A stretch of 64,000 nt of DNA from JADGHX01 sp035760965 (GCA_035760965.1 DASTRY010000052.1:1-64000), one strand, 5' to 3'. Counted from the first letter of the stretch, positions 1 to 9,279 are shown. Program-made: numbers and translations. The notes: generated by a model from the sequence alone, not told the origin.

Positions 1-1
1 C

Positions 2-1273
2 GGCATTGCAGGGATGACGGCCGCCTATCGTCTGCACCGCGAGCACGACGTCACGGTGTTCGAAGCAGGCGATCACTTCGGCGGGCACACGTACACGCTG
101 GATGTGGACCTCGCCGGACGCACGTACGCGGTGGACCTGGGGTTCATCGTGTTCAACGACCGCACGTACCCGAACTTCGTGCGGCTCCTCAGGGAGCTCG
201 GCGTCGACTCGCAGCCCTCGAACATGAGCTTCTCGCTGCGCTGTGAGCGCACCGGGCTCGAGTACAACGGCACCTCCGTGAGCTCGCTGTTCGCGCAGCC
301 CATCAACATCGTGCGGCCCTCCTTCCTCGGGATGATCTACGACATCCTGCGCTTCAATCGCGAAGCGCCGCGGCTGCTCTTGAGCCAGGACAACACGCTG
401 ACGCTCGGCGAATACCTCGCGCGTCACGGCTACTCGGATTCTTTCGTGCAGCGGTACATCGTGCCGATGGGGCGCGCGATCTGGTCGGCGACCGAAGACG
501 CCATGATGGGATTCCCGGCGCGCTTCTTCGTCGACTTCTTCGAGCGGCACGGCTTTCTGACGGTGAACGATCGCCCGCAGTGGCGCGCGATCCGAGGCGG
601 CTCGCGCGAGTACGCGCGCAAGCTGACGGAGGGCTACCGCCACCGCATCCGCTTGCGCACGCCGGTGCAGCGCGTGAAGCGCAACGGCGATTCGGTCGTC
701 GTGCGCACCGCCAAGGGCGACGTCGAGCGCTTCGACTACGTCGTGTTCGCGTGTCACAGCGATCAGGCACTGGCGATCCTCGAGGAGCCGACGCCGCAGG
801 AGAGCGAGATCCTCGGCGCCTTCCCGTATCAGGCGAACGAAGTTGTGCTGCACACGGACACGCGCATGCTGCCGCGGGCGCCACGCGCGCGCGCCGCCTG
901 GAACTATCACGCGCTAGCGGAAAGCAAAGGTCCGGTCGCGGTGACCTACGACATGAACATCCTGCAAACGCTGGTCGCGCCCGAGATCTTCCTCGTCACC
1001 TTGAATCGCACGTCCGAGATCGACTCGAACAAGGTGCTGCACACGACGACGATGCACCATCCGGTGTACACGCCCGCCGCCGTCGCCGCGCAGAAGCGCC
1101 GCACGGAGATCAGCGGACGCAACCGCACGTTCTACTGTGGCGCGTACTGGCGCTACGGCTTCCACGAAGACGGCGTCGTCAGCGCCGAGTGGGCGGTGAA
1201 GGATTTCAACGTTGCCGTGGCGCGCGAAGCGACCGCGCGGCAGCAGCGCGCCTCGTGGGCCGTCGTAGGCTGA
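2..1273 (+). CDS. FAD-dependent amine-oxidase-like oxidoreductase (5' partial)
   Basis: NAD(P)/FAD-dependent oxidoreductase of the flavin amine oxidase type. The reading frame is already open at base 2 and encodes GIAGMTAAY, the end of a dinucleotide-binding GxGxxG motif, so the true start lies upstream of the window; the ATG at 14 is internal. The helix after the motif and the downstream acidic residue (TVFEAGDHFGGHTYTLD) fit an FAD-binding Rossmann fold, and the C-terminal FYCGAYWRYGFHEDGV stretch is typical of this subfamily. It lies 22 bp before a DUF1365 gene and a CFA-synthase-family gene. This trio is widely conserved in proteobacteria and is thought to modify unsaturated membrane lipids. 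The exact reaction is not known from the sequence. Confidence 0.85.
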   Translation, partial: GIAGMTAAYRLHREHDVTVFEAGDHFGGHTYTLDVDLAGRTYAVDLGFIVFNDRTYPNFVRLLRELGVDSQPSNMSFSLRCERTGLEYNGTSVSSLFAQPINIVRPSFLGMIYDILRFNREAPRLLLSQDNTLTLGEYLARHGYSDSFVQRYIVPMGRAIWSATEDAMMGFPARFFVDFFERHGFLTVNDRPQWRAIRGGSREYARKLTEGYRHRIRLRTPVQRVKRNGDSVVVRTAKGDVERFDYVVFACHSDQALAILEEPTPQESEILGAFPYQANEVVLHTDTRMLPRAPRARAAWNYHALAESKGPVAVTYDMNILQTLVAPEIFLVTLNRTSEIDSNKVLHTTTMHHPVYTPAAVAAQKRRTEISGRNRTFYCGAYWRYGFHEDGVVSAEWAVKDFNVAVAREATARQQRASWAVVG

Positions 1274-1295
1274 GGCGCGCACGGGACGAGTCCTC

Positions 1296-2075
1296 ATGCA
1301 CAGCGCCCTCTACACCGGCTGGGTGCGTCATCGGCGGCACGAACCGACCGAGAACCGGTTCCGCTACCGCATTTTCATGTCTTATCTCGATCTCGCAGAG
1401 CTGCCCACGCTCTTCGATCGATACCTCTTCTGGTCGGCACGGCGCGCCGCGCCCGCCTGGTTTCGACGCGCGGACTTCCACGGCGACCCGCAACGGCCGC
1501 TCGACGAAGCGGTGCGCGATCTCGTGACCACGCGCACGGGCGCGCGGCCGACCGGACCCATTCGGCTGCTCACGCACCTGCGATTCTTCGGCTACTCCTT
1601 CAACCCCGTCAGCTTCTACTACTGTTTCGATGAGGCGGATTCCCGCGTCGAGACCATCGTCGCGGAGATCACGAACACACCATGGAAAGAAAGGCATGCG
1701 TACGTGCTGCCCGTCTCCTCCTCCAGCGACGCGAGCAGAGATGCGTGGCGCTTCCGTTTCGAGAAGCAGTTTCACGTTTCACCATTCATGCCGATGGACA
1801 TGCGCTACGACTGGCGGTTCAGCGCACCCGGCGCCAGGCTCTTCGTGCACATGGAAAACTGGCGCGACGGGCGCAGCGCCTTCGATGCCACGCTCAACTT
1901 GAAGCGCGTCGCCATCACGAGTGCTTCACTCGCGAAAGCGCTCTGTCGTTTTCCATTGATGACGACGCAGGTCGTGGCCCTCATCTACTGGCAGGCCCTG
2001 AAGCTGTGGTGGAAGGGCACGCCGTTCTACACGCACCCGAAGCTCGAGAAGTTGGAAAGGACCCAGGTGTCATGA
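1296..2075 (+). CDS. DUF1365 family protein
   Basis: Protein of 259 residues matching the DUF1365 family. Recognisable segments are the N-terminal HSALYTGWVRHRR, the central LLTHLRFFGYSFNPVSFYYCFD and the C-terminal region with hydrophobic residues before TPFYTHPKLE. No biochemical activity is established for this family; it nearly always sits beside a flavin oxidoreductase and a CFA-synthase-type methyltransferase, as here. Its stop overlaps the next start in an ATGA arrangement, so translation of the two is probably coupled. A role in cyclopropane or other methyl-branched fatty-acid modification is inferred only from context. Confidence 0.88.
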   Translation: MHSALYTGWVRHRRHEPTENRFRYRIFMSYLDLAELPTLFDRYLFWSARRAAPAWFRRADFHGDPQRPLDEAVRDLVTTRTGARPTGPIRLLTHLRFFGYSFNPVSFYYCFDEADSRVETIVAEITNTPWKERHAYVLPVSSSSDASRDAWRFRFEKQFHVSPFMPMDMRYDWRFSAPGARLFVHMENWRDGRSAFDATLNLKRVAITSASLAKALCRFPLMTTQVVALIYWQALKLWWKGTPFYTHPKLEKLERTQVS

Positions 2076-3355
2076 GCAGCAGGCCCTCGATCGTTCCCGT
2101 TGAAGGCGCCCATCCGGTCGATACCGAGGGCTCGCTCCTCGCGCGCTTCGGGCGGAAGCTCCTGCTCGCGCAGCTCGCCAAGCTGCAGCACGGGAGCATT
2201 CGGCTGATCGAGCCCGAGGGCGAGCATCGCTTCGGCACGCGCACGGCGGAGTGCGATCTCGCGGTGACCGTGCAGGTCGCGCACCCGCAGTTCTTCGCGG
2301 ACGTCGCGTTCGGCGGCACCGTCGGCGCGGGCGAGGCGTACATCCGCGGGCTCTGGCGCTGCGACGATCTCACCTCGCTCGTGCGCATCTTCGTGCGCAA
2401 TCGCGAGGTCATGAACGGCATGGACGGACGCTGGGCCGCCCTCACCAAGCCGTTCCTCAAGCTCTTCCATGCGCTGAACAGGAACAGCAAGGAAGGCAGC
2501 GCGCGCAACATCGCTGCGCACTACGACATCGGCAACTCGCTCTACGAGCTGATGCTCGACGAGACGATGATGTACTCGTGCGCCATCTTCCCGCGCGCCG
2601 ATTCCTCGCTCCACGAGGCGCAGGTGGCCAAGCTCGACACGATCTGCCAGAAGCTCGCGCTCTCCCCGCGCGACCATCTCGTCGAGATCGGCACCGGCTG
2701 GGGCGGGCTCGCGCTGCACGCCGCCGCCAACTACGGCTGCCGCGTGACCACGACGACGATCTCGAAGGAGCAGCACGATTACGCGAAGGCGAAGATCGAG
2801 CGGCTCGGCCTCGGCAACCGCATCCGGCTGCTGTTCGAGGACTATCGCGACCTCACGGGCCAGTACGACAAGCTCGTCTCGATCGAGATGATCGAAGCGG
2901 TCGGCGCGAACTACCTCGAGACCTATCTGCGCAAATGCTCCTCGCTGCTGAAGCGCGACGGGCTCGCGCTGATCCAGGCGATCACGATCCAGGATCAGCA
3001 TTACGAGCAGGCGCTGAGCTCGGTCGACTACATCCAGCGGTTCATCTTCCCCGGCAGCTTCATTCCGTCGGTCACGGCCATCGCGCAGGCGCTGTGTGCA
3101 GCGACGGACATGAAGATCACGCACCTCGAAGACATCGGTCCGCACTACGCGACGACGCTGCGCGCGTGGCGTGAGCGCTTCTTCGCCAACCTCGGCGCGG
3201 TGCGTCGGCTCGGCCTGTCCGACAGCTTCATCCGCATGTGGGAGTTTTATCTCTGCTACTGCGAGGGTGGCTTCCTCGAGCGTGCGCTGGGCGATGTGCA
3301 CTTGCTGCTCGCGAAGCCCGGCTCGCGCCGGGCAGCAATCACCTACCGTGTGTGA
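2072..3355 (+). CDS. cfa: Cyclopropane-fatty-acyl-phospholipid synthase family methyltransferase
   Basis: SAM-dependent methyltransferase of 427 residues in the cyclopropane fatty acid synthase family, which transfers a methylene or methyl group to the double bond of phospholipid acyl chains at the inner membrane. The SAM-binding motif VEIGTGWGGLALHAA is intact, preceded by the family hallmark HYDIGNSLYELMLDETMMYSCA and followed by the KLVSIEMIEAVG and YIQRFIFPGS segments. I chose the ATG at 2072, which overlaps the DUF1365 stop, because homology begins there. The frame stays open upstream only as an overlap with DUF1365. Paralogues in this kind of operon may make methylated rather than cyclopropane lipids, so the exact product is uncertain. 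Confidence 0.93.
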   Translation: MSSRPSIVPVEGAHPVDTEGSLLARFGRKLLLAQLAKLQHGSIRLIEPEGEHRFGTRTAECDLAVTVQVAHPQFFADVAFGGTVGAGEAYIRGLWRCDDLTSLVRIFVRNREVMNGMDGRWAALTKPFLKLFHALNRNSKEGSARNIAAHYDIGNSLYELMLDETMMYSCAIFPRADSSLHEAQVAKLDTICQKLALSPRDHLVEIGTGWGGLALHAAANYGCRVTTTTISKEQHDYAKAKIERLGLGNRIRLLFEDYRDLTGQYDKLVSIEMIEAVGANYLETYLRKCSSLLKRDGLALIQAITIQDQHYEQALSSVDYIQRFIFPGSFIPSVTAIAQALCAATDMKITHLEDIGPHYATTLRAWRERFFANLGAVRRLGLSDSFIRMWEFYLCYCEGGFLERALGDVHLLLAKPGSRRAAITYRV

Positions 3356-3422
3356 CCGCAAGGTGTCTCCGTAAGACAGCACACAGTGGGGGTTGCGCGC
3401 GCTCCCGGTACACTAGCGCGCC

Positions 3423-4850
3423 ATGGACCCACGAGTCGTCAAGACGCGACTGTTCGAGATGCTGGGCGCCGACGGCCTGCTGACCGTCAGCACGGACGTC
3501 GAGCCGTATCTCGTCGATCACCGTCGCCTGTTTCACGGCCGCACGCCGGCCGTCGTTCTGCCCAAGACCGTCGAGCAGGTCTCGAAGGTCCTGGCGTTCT
3601 GTCACGAGCACCTGATCGGCGTCGTCCCTCAGGGCGGCAACACCGGATACTGCGGCGGGGCCACGCCGGACGGCTCGGGCGAGCAGATCGTGCTCTCGCT
3701 GCGTCGGCTGAACCGCATCCGCGCGATCGATCCGCTCAACTGGTCGCTCATCGCGGAAGCCGGTTGCATCCTCGCGGACGTGCAGCGCGCGGCCGACGCG
3801 GCCGATCGCTTTTTTCCGCTGAGTCTCGGGGCCGAGGGGAGCTGCCAGATCGGTGGCAATCTCTCGACCAACGCGGGCGGCACGAACGTCGTCCGCTACG
3901 GGATGATGCGCGACCTCGTGCTCGGGCTCGAAGTCGTGCTGGCGGACGGCCGCGTGCTCTCCACGCTCTCGACGCTGCGCAAGGACAACACGGGCTACGA
4001 CATCAAATCGCTGTTCCTCGGGGCGGAAGGCACGCTCGGCATCATCACCGCGGCGAGCCTCAAGCTCTTTCCGAAGATCCGCAACAGCGCGACGGCGTTC
4101 GTCGCCGTGCCGAGCGTGCGCGCCGCCGTCGAGCTGCTCGCCGAGCTGCGCGAGGAGAGCGGCGACTGCGTGAGCTCCTTCGAGCTGATCCCGCGTATCG
4201 CCATCGACCTCACGACCATTCACATCGACGGCGTGACCGATCCGCTCAACGAGATCTACGACTGGTACGTGCTCTGCGAGCTGACCTCGGCACGCTTCCT
4301 CGACACGCTCGATGCCGTGCTCGAAGGCGTGCTGTCGGGGGCGATGGAGCGCAAGACCGTGCTCGATGCCGCCATCGCGCAGAACGAGCGCGAGCGCGCC
4401 GCCTTCTGGAAGCTGCGCGAGACCATCCCCGAAGCGCAGCGCCTCGATGGCGCGAGCCTGAAACACGATGTGTCGCTGCCCATCGTCGTACTGCCAGAGT
4501 TCGTCGAGCGCGCCTCGCGCTGGGTCGCCGAGCACGTGCCCGAGGGCCGGCTCGTGGCCTACGGGCATGTCGGCGACGGCAATCTGCACTTCAACCTGAA
4601 TCAGGCGCCGGGTGCGGATCGCGACGCCTTCCTCGCCCGCGAGCCGGAAACGAGACGTGCCATTCACGATCTGGTGCGCGACTTCGGTGGCAGCTTCAGC
4701 GCCGAGCACGGCATCGGGCAGCTGAAGGTCGAAGAGCTCGAACGCTACGCGCCGTCCGCAGAGCTGGAATTGATGCGCGCGGTCAAGCGCGCCTTCGATC
4801 CGAACGGTATCCTCAACCCTGGCAAAATCTTCCGCGCGGGCACCGTCTGA
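3423..4850 (+). CDS. FAD-binding oxidoreductase, D-2-hydroxyacid dehydrogenase (GlcD/D2HGDH type)
   Basis: Flavoprotein of 475 residues with an N-terminal PCMH-type FAD domain (residues about 40-220; VPQGGNTGYCGGATPDGS and the glycine-rich GAEGSCQIGGNLSTNAGG) and a C-terminal FAD-oxidase domain containing AYGHVGDGNLHFN and FSAEHGIGQLK. These motifs are shared by D-2-hydroxyglutarate dehydrogenase, D-lactate dehydrogenase and GlcD. It oxidises a D-2-hydroxyacid to the 2-oxoacid, passing electrons to an acceptor not encoded nearby. No signal peptide is seen, so it is cytoplasmic. D-2-hydroxyglutarate is a likely substrate, but sequence alone does not separate it from D-lactate. Confidence 0.9.
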   Translation: MDPRVVKTRLFEMLGADGLLTVSTDVEPYLVDHRRLFHGRTPAVVLPKTVEQVSKVLAFCHEHLIGVVPQGGNTGYCGGATPDGSGEQIVLSLRRLNRIRAIDPLNWSLIAEAGCILADVQRAADAADRFFPLSLGAEGSCQIGGNLSTNAGGTNVVRYGMMRDLVLGLEVVLADGRVLSTLSTLRKDNTGYDIKSLFLGAEGTLGIITAASLKLFPKIRNSATAFVAVPSVRAAVELLAELREESGDCVSSFELIPRIAIDLTTIHIDGVTDPLNEIYDWYVLCELTSARFLDTLDAVLEGVLSGAMERKTVLDAAIAQNERERAAFWKLRETIPEAQRLDGASLKHDVSLPIVVLPEFVERASRWVAEHVPEGRLVAYGHVGDGNLHFNLNQAPGADRDAFLAREPETRRAIHDLVRDFGGSFSAEHGIGQLKVEELERYAPSAELELMRAVKRAFDPNGILNPGKIFRAGTV

Positions 4851-4852
4851 AC

Positions 4853-5788
4853 ATGCTGCAAACATCGATCCGGGGACGCAACGCGGCCCTGACGCTCCTC
4901 TCTGTGCTCGCGCTGGCCGCGTGTAGCAAGACTCCGTCGCCTGCCGCGACGCAGACGCCACCCTCGGCGGCCATCGCACCCGCCGCGGCCGGCAACGGCG
5001 CTCCCCAGATCGCGACGTCCGCCGACGGCGTGCACATCGAGTATCACGTGTACGGCAAGGGCGAGCCGGCGGTCGTGCTGATTCACGGCTGGTCGTGCGA
5101 CGGCAATTACTGGCACGCGCAGCTCGCCGATCTGCAAGCGAAGTACACGACCGTCACCCTCGATCTCGCGGGCCACGGCGCGTCCGGCCGCAACCGCACG
5201 GACTGGTCGATAGGCAATTTCGGCGAAGACGTCGCCGCCGTCGTGCGCCAGCTGCAGAACGCGAAGATCGTGCTGGTCGGCCATTCGATGGGCGCCCCGG
5301 TCGCGCTCGAAGCGACGCGCCGCATCGGTGATCGCGTCATCGGCATCATCGCCGTGGATTCGCTCAAGACCGTCGGCGAGCCGCTCGCGAGCGAAGCGCA
5401 GGTGAAGGCGTGGGTCCAACCCTTCCGCGACAACTTCATCGGCCACACGCGGGAGTTCGTCACCGGAACCTTGTTCCAGAAGGATGCGGACCCGCAGCTC
5501 GTGCAGAAGGTGGCGTACGACATGGCGCTCGAGCCGCCGGAAGTGGCGGTGCCCGCGATGGAGTCGCTGCTGCAGATGGATTTCGCCAAGGTGCTGCCGG
5601 ACATTCACGTGCCCGTCGTCGCGATCAACTCGAGCCTGCCGCCGGCGGTCGACGAGGCGCGCATCCGCAAGTCGATCCCGAGCTTCAAGGCGATCACGCT
5701 CGAGAAGACCGACCACTTCCTGATGATGGACGCGCCCGAGCGCTTCAATCCCGTGCTGCTGCAGGAGATTGCGGCGCTCGCGAACTAG
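4853..5788 (+). CDS. Lipoprotein alpha/beta hydrolase
   Basis: Protein of 311 residues starting two bases after the preceding stop. The N-terminus is a lipoprotein signal ending LALAAC, with Cys as the predicted lipidated residue, followed by a Pro/Ala-rich linker and an alpha/beta-hydrolase fold. The oxyanion region is VLIHGWSCDGNYW, the nucleophile elbow is VGHSMGAP (Ser), and a late KTDHFLMMD supplies the catalytic His; the acid is probably in the preceding strand. It is therefore a periplasm-facing or outer-membrane-anchored esterase or lipase of unknown substrate. Its stop codon overlaps that of the convergent CpeT-like gene by four bases. Confidence 0.88.
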   Translation: MLQTSIRGRNAALTLLSVLALAACSKTPSPAATQTPPSAAIAPAAAGNGAPQIATSADGVHIEYHVYGKGEPAVVLIHGWSCDGNYWHAQLADLQAKYTTVTLDLAGHGASGRNRTDWSIGNFGEDVAAVVRQLQNAKIVLVGHSMGAPVALEATRRIGDRVIGIIAVDSLKTVGEPLASEAQVKAWVQPFRDNFIGHTREFVTGTLFQKDADPQLVQKVAYDMALEPPEVAVPAMESLLQMDFAKVLPDIHVPVVAINSSLPPAVDEARIRKSIPSFKAITLEKTDHFLMMDAPERFNPVLLQEIAALAN

Positions 5789-6840
5789 GAGACGACCTCG
5801 TCCGTTTCGGGCACGAGCGGTCCGCACCGGACCGTCATCCAGCCGAGGTCGATGTCGATCTGCCGCGCGTCGAGCGCGGTCCACGACGAGGCGACGGGCG
5901 TCGACGTGCCGGCATCTTCGAGCAGCAGGATGAGCGCGTCGCGATCGCCCGCGAACGGCCAGTCCTCGCTGTGCAGCGAGAGCTCGAACTTCCGCTGATC
6001 CGGTGTCGTGAAGCGCGCGCGGCCGCCCTGGTCGTGCACGTCGAGCCGTGTGAGCGGGTGCAGATCGGCCGGCTTGCCCGTGACGGACCAGTCGACCCGG
6101 CACGTGAAGAGCCGCGCGTCGTTGGGCTCGAACCAGTTGTAGCCCATCACTTCCTCGACGAGCGCATCGTCGCTCTCGCGCAGCAGGCGCCGACGGTACC
6201 AGTAGATCTCCGGGCCGATGACCATCCGGTAGTCGACGTACACGTGCTCGCCTTTGGAATCGTCCTCGCAATCGAGCCCGATCGTGCCGCCGCGAAACTG
6301 CTCGCCTTCCTGGCGCAGCACGAGATCGCAGCCGTCAGGCGCTTGAATGTCGCTCGGCTTCAACTGCCGCAGGAGGCGCGGACTGCGATTCAGCTGGCGC
6401 CAATGCTCGGAGTTCTTGAACGTGTACGGGAATGCGCGCACGCGGCGCGCCCCCTGTCCGTCGGGCTCGATTTTCAGCAGCAACTGACGGCGAATCGCGC
6501 TCGGATCGTCGTGCAGGAATTCCTCGAGATACAACACGCGCTGCCCGAGCCACGGCACTTGCACGCGCGCGACGACCGTGCGGACGCGCAGCTCTTCACG
6601 ATCGGAGTACGTGGCCGGCCCGCGGTCCGGCGAAACGATGAGCTGCTCGCTCGAGTCGCGCACGCCCGGCCAGGTCTGCATGAGGACATCGGCGGCGGAC
6701 TGGGCAGGAGCCGCGGTATGCGCGTCGACGCTCGCGGCCGGTTCGACGGCCGCATCGAGCGTGATCGTGACGCCGAAAAGAAGCGCGACGGCGATTGCCT
6801 CACGCCACCGCGGACCACCGCGCCGGAGCAACGACTTCAC
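5785..6840 (-). CDS. CpcT/CpeT-like protein with extra C-terminal domain
   Basis: Secreted protein of 351 residues; the N-terminus has basic residues and a hydrophobic stretch (AIAVALLFGVTITLDAA), suggesting a signal peptide. Residues about 45-235 resemble the CpcT/CpeT (DUF1001) fold: an N-terminal SEQL segment, VPWLGQRVLYLEEF, the motif GCDLVLRQEGEQFRGGT followed by a Cys, then DYRMVIGPEIYWYRR. In cyanobacteria this family attaches bilins to phycobiliproteins, but homologues occur in heterotrophs, where their role is unknown. About 115 residues after the family core are unfamiliar to me. It is the last gene of a probable minus-strand operon after tesB (6 bp gap). The family call is from motif memory, not a search. 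Confidence 0.68.
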   Translation of the reverse strand: MKSLLRRGGPRWREAIAVALLFGVTITLDAAVEPAASVDAHTAAPAQSAADVLMQTWPGVRDSSEQLIVSPDRGPATYSDREELRVRTVVARVQVPWLGQRVLYLEEFLHDDPSAIRRQLLLKIEPDGQGARRVRAFPYTFKNSEHWRQLNRSPRLLRQLKPSDIQAPDGCDLVLRQEGEQFRGGTIGLDCEDDSKGEHVYVDYRMVIGPEIYWYRRRLLRESDDALVEEVMGYNWFEPNDARLFTCRVDWSVTGKPADLHPLTRLDVHDQGGRARFTTPDQRKFELSLHSEDWPFAGDRDALILLLEDAGTSTPVASSWTALDARQIDIDLGWMTVRCGPLVPETDEVVS

Positions 6841-6846
6841 GGCGCC

Positions 6847-7710
6847 TCAGGCGCCGACGACGCGAATCAGACCTTCCTGCGCCGTGCTGGCAACGAGCCG
6901 ACCATCGCGAGAGAAGATGCTGCCGCGCCCGAACCCGCGCGCACCCGAGCTGCTCGGCGAATCGAGCGCGTAGAGCAGCCAGTCGTCCACGCGCAACGGC
7001 CGATGAAACCACATCGCATGATCGATGCTCGCCATGATCGCCTTAGCGCTGAGAAACGACATCCCGTGCGGCAGCACGGCGGTGTCGAGCAGGTAGTAAT
7101 CGGAAACGTAGGCGAGCAAGCGCCGGTGCAGCGACTCGTCGTCGGGAATCTTGTCGGGCAGGCGGAACCAGACCTGCCGCGCCGGCGGATGCCGGCTCGG
7201 CTCGATCAGATTCGGCAGCGGCTGCACCATGCGGAACTCGAACGGCCGCGGCTTCTCGACGAACCGCTTCACCCGCTCGGGCAGCCGATCGACGATCGGC
7301 CGCAGCATTTCCAGCATGTCCGGCAGCTGTTCCGGCGGCGGCACGCTCGGCATGTCGAACTGATGCTCGAGCCCTTCTTCGACGACCTGGAACGAGGCGG
7401 TCATGTTGAAGATCTGCTCGCCGTGCTGGATCGCGATGACGCGCCGGTTCGAGAAGCTGTGGCCGTCGCGGCTGCGATCCACCTCGTACACGATCGGCGC
7501 GTTGAAGTCGCCGCGCCGCAGGAAATACGCGTGCAGCGAGTGCACGATGCGGCCGTCGACGGTGCGCGAGGCGGCGGTCAGGGCCTGACCCAGCACCTGA
7601 CCGCCGAACACTTGCGCCGAGCCGATGTCGCGGCTCTCGCCGCGAAACAGATTCACCTCGAGCTGCTCGAGCTCGAGGAGCTTCAGGACATCGGCCGTCT
7701 GCGACTGCAT
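6847..7710 (-). CDS. tesB: Acyl-CoA thioesterase II
   Basis: Double-hotdog thioesterase of 287 residues, the standard TesB length, which hydrolyses medium- and long-chain acyl-CoA to free fatty acid and CoA. Diagnostic segments are LELEQLEVNLFRGES near the N-terminus, VFGGQVLGQAL, and the second-hotdog catalytic set: Asp in SIDHAMWFHRP, Ser in SSSGARGFGRG and Gln in STAQEGLIR. It lies between the azurin and CpeT-like genes on the minus strand with gaps of 19 and 6 bp, so it is probably co-transcribed with them, although no functional link is evident. Confidence 0.95.
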   Translation of the reverse strand: MQSQTADVLKLLELEQLEVNLFRGESRDIGSAQVFGGQVLGQALTAASRTVDGRIVHSLHAYFLRRGDFNAPIVYEVDRSRDGHSFSNRRVIAIQHGEQIFNMTASFQVVEEGLEHQFDMPSVPPPEQLPDMLEMLRPIVDRLPERVKRFVEKPRPFEFRMVQPLPNLIEPSRHPPARQVWFRLPDKIPDDESLHRRLLAYVSDYYLLDTAVLPHGMSFLSAKAIMASIDHAMWFHRPLRVDDWLLYALDSPSSSGARGFGRGSIFSRDGRLVASTAQEGLIRVVGA

Positions 7711-7729
7711 GCTTGCCGGTGAAGGTCCG

Positions 7730-8203
7730 TCAACCGAACTTCAGCGTGCCTTTCATGAGCGCGCTGTGGCCGGGGAACGTGCAGAGGTACTCGTACGACT
7801 CGCCGGCCTTCAGCTTCGAGGTCGGGAACGTCACGGTGTCGCTCTGCCCGCCACCGATGACCTTGGTGTGTGCGATGACGCGCGTGTCGCCCGGCTTGAT
7901 GTAGTTGTTCGCAAGCCCGGCCGAGAGCCCGTCGTTCGCGACGCCGTTCGCATCGGCGGGCTTCACGAGCGTCCAGTTGTGACCCATGGACGCGGCGGGC
8001 AGCTTGCCGACGTGCTTCAAGGTCACCTCGACGGTGGTGCAGTCCTTCGCGACGGTCATCTCCTTCTTGTCGTACTGCATGAGATCGTTGCCCGTGATCT
8101 CGAGCTTGCACACCTTGTCGGCCGCGTGGGCGGGCGCCGTGAACAGGAATGCGTTGCCCGCAAGCAGCGCGGCGGCAAGCAACGTCGTACGCGTGAGTTT
8201 CAT
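7730..8203 (-). CDS. azu: Azurin (type I copper protein)
   Basis: Precursor of 157 residues: a signal peptide with AHA cleavage site, then a mature azurin. All four copper ligands are visible: His in MGHNWTL, then Cys, His and Met in YLCTFPGHSALMKG near the C-terminus. The N-terminal CKLEITGND and the later KDCTTVEVTLKH give the conserved disulfide pair. Azurin shuttles single electrons in the periplasm between donors such as cytochromes and acceptors such as nitrite reductase or peroxidase. The start is supported by a GGAG sequence upstream. It follows a ferredoxin-NADP reductase gene by 26 bp; no denitrification gene is present in the window to indicate its partner. Confidence 0.96.
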   Translation of the reverse strand: MKLTRTTLLAAALLAGNAFLFTAPAHAADKVCKLEITGNDLMQYDKKEMTVAKDCTTVEVTLKHVGKLPAASMGHNWTLVKPADANGVANDGLSAGLANNYIKPGDTRVIAHTKVIGGGQSDTVTFPTSKLKAGESYEYLCTFPGHSALMKGTLKFG

Positions 8204-8229
8204 CGCAAGGACTCCTTCGGGGGTATCGG

Positions 8230-9279
8230 TCAATCGGGAACGCCGAGCCGCTTGTGCATGACCGGGCTCGTCGTCGTGTATTGCAGGAACTGCTTCTTCT
8301 GTGGATACAGGTGGTGCTGGATCGCGAACGCCGCGAGCGCCGCCTCGTGGAAGCCGGACAGGATGAGCTTCTTCTTGCCGGGATACGTGTTGATGTCGCC
8401 GACCGCAAAGATGCCGGGCACGCTCGTCTGGAACTTCTCGGTGTCCACCTTGAGCGCTTTCTTTTCCAGCTCGAGGCCCCACTCGGCGATCGGCCCGAGC
8501 TTCGGATGCAGCCCGAAGAAGACGAGCAAGTGATCCGCGGAAATCGCGACCACGTCGCCGGCGGTACGCTTCACCTGCACGCCGCGCAGCGCGCCGTTGT
8601 CGACGACCAAGCCGTGCGCGATGCCCTCGATGTACTCCATGCGCCCTTGCTCGACGAGCTGGAACATCTTGGCCACCGAGGCGGGCGCCCCGCGAAACTC
8701 CGGCCGGCGATGCACGAGCGTCAAGCTCTCCGCTTTCGGCGCGAGCTCGAGCGCCCAGTCGAGCGCCGAGTCGCCGCCGCCGAACACGACGAGACGCTTG
8801 CCGTGCAGCAGGTGCGGGTCGCGCACGCGATAGCGGATGTGCGTGCCCTCGAACGCCTCGGCACCCTCGAGCCCGATGCGGCGCGGCTGGAACGAGCCGA
8901 CACCGCCGGCGATCACGACCGCGCCCGCATTGAAGGTGGTGCCGGTGACCGTACGCACGAGGAAGCGGCCGTCTTCGCGGCGCTGCAGCTCCGTCACTTC
9001 CTGGCCCAGGTGGAACTGCGGATTGAACGGCTTGATCTGCTGCAGCAGCCGATCGACCAACTCCTGAGCGCCGCACACGGGCAGCGCCGGGATGTCGTAG
9101 ATCGGCTTGTCGGGGTAGAGCTCCGCGCATTGCCCGCCGGGATGCGCGAGCGAGTCGACGATGTGGGCGCTGATGCCGAGCAGGCCGAGCTCGAACACCT
9201 GGAAGAGCCCGCATGGCCCGGCGCCAATGATCACGACCTCGGTGTCGATGACGCCGGAGGCGGGAGTTGCTTCGCTCAA
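8230..9279 (-). CDS. Ferredoxin--NADP(+) reductase, thioredoxin-reductase-like
   Basis: Flavoprotein of 349 residues. It has an N-terminal FAD Rossmann motif (VIIGAGPCGLFQVFELG), the family motif SLAHPGGQCAELYPDKPIYDIPA and a second NAD(P)-binding site (VVFGGGDSALDWALEL). The redox CxxC of true thioredoxin reductases is missing, which identifies the type 2 ferredoxin/flavodoxin-NADP reductase group. It catalyses electron exchange between NADPH and ferredoxin in the cytoplasm. It is the first gene of the minus-strand group FNR, azurin, tesB, cpeT-like and is divergent from the molybdenum hydroxylase genes, with an 86-bp shared promoter region. Confidence 0.93.
   Translation of the reverse strand: MSEATPASGVIDTEVVIIGAGPCGLFQVFELGLLGISAHIVDSLAHPGGQCAELYPDKPIYDIPALPVCGAQELVDRLLQQIKPFNPQFHLGQEVTELQRREDGRFLVRTVTGTTFNAGAVVIAGGVGSFQPRRIGLEGAEAFEGTHIRYRVRDPHLLHGKRLVVFGGGDSALDWALELAPKAESLTLVHRRPEFRGAPASVAKMFQLVEQGRMEYIEGIAHGLVVDNGALRGVQVKRTAGDVVAISADHLLVFFGLHPKLGPIAEWGLELEKKALKVDTEKFQTSVPGIFAVGDINTYPGKKKLILSGFHEAALAAFAIQHHLYPQKKQFLQYTTTSPVMHKRLGVPD

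Noticed and set aside
2027..3382. A 451-codon minus-strand open frame
   Set aside because: Antisense to the CFA synthase and rich in Arg/Glu/Val repeats, with no domain.
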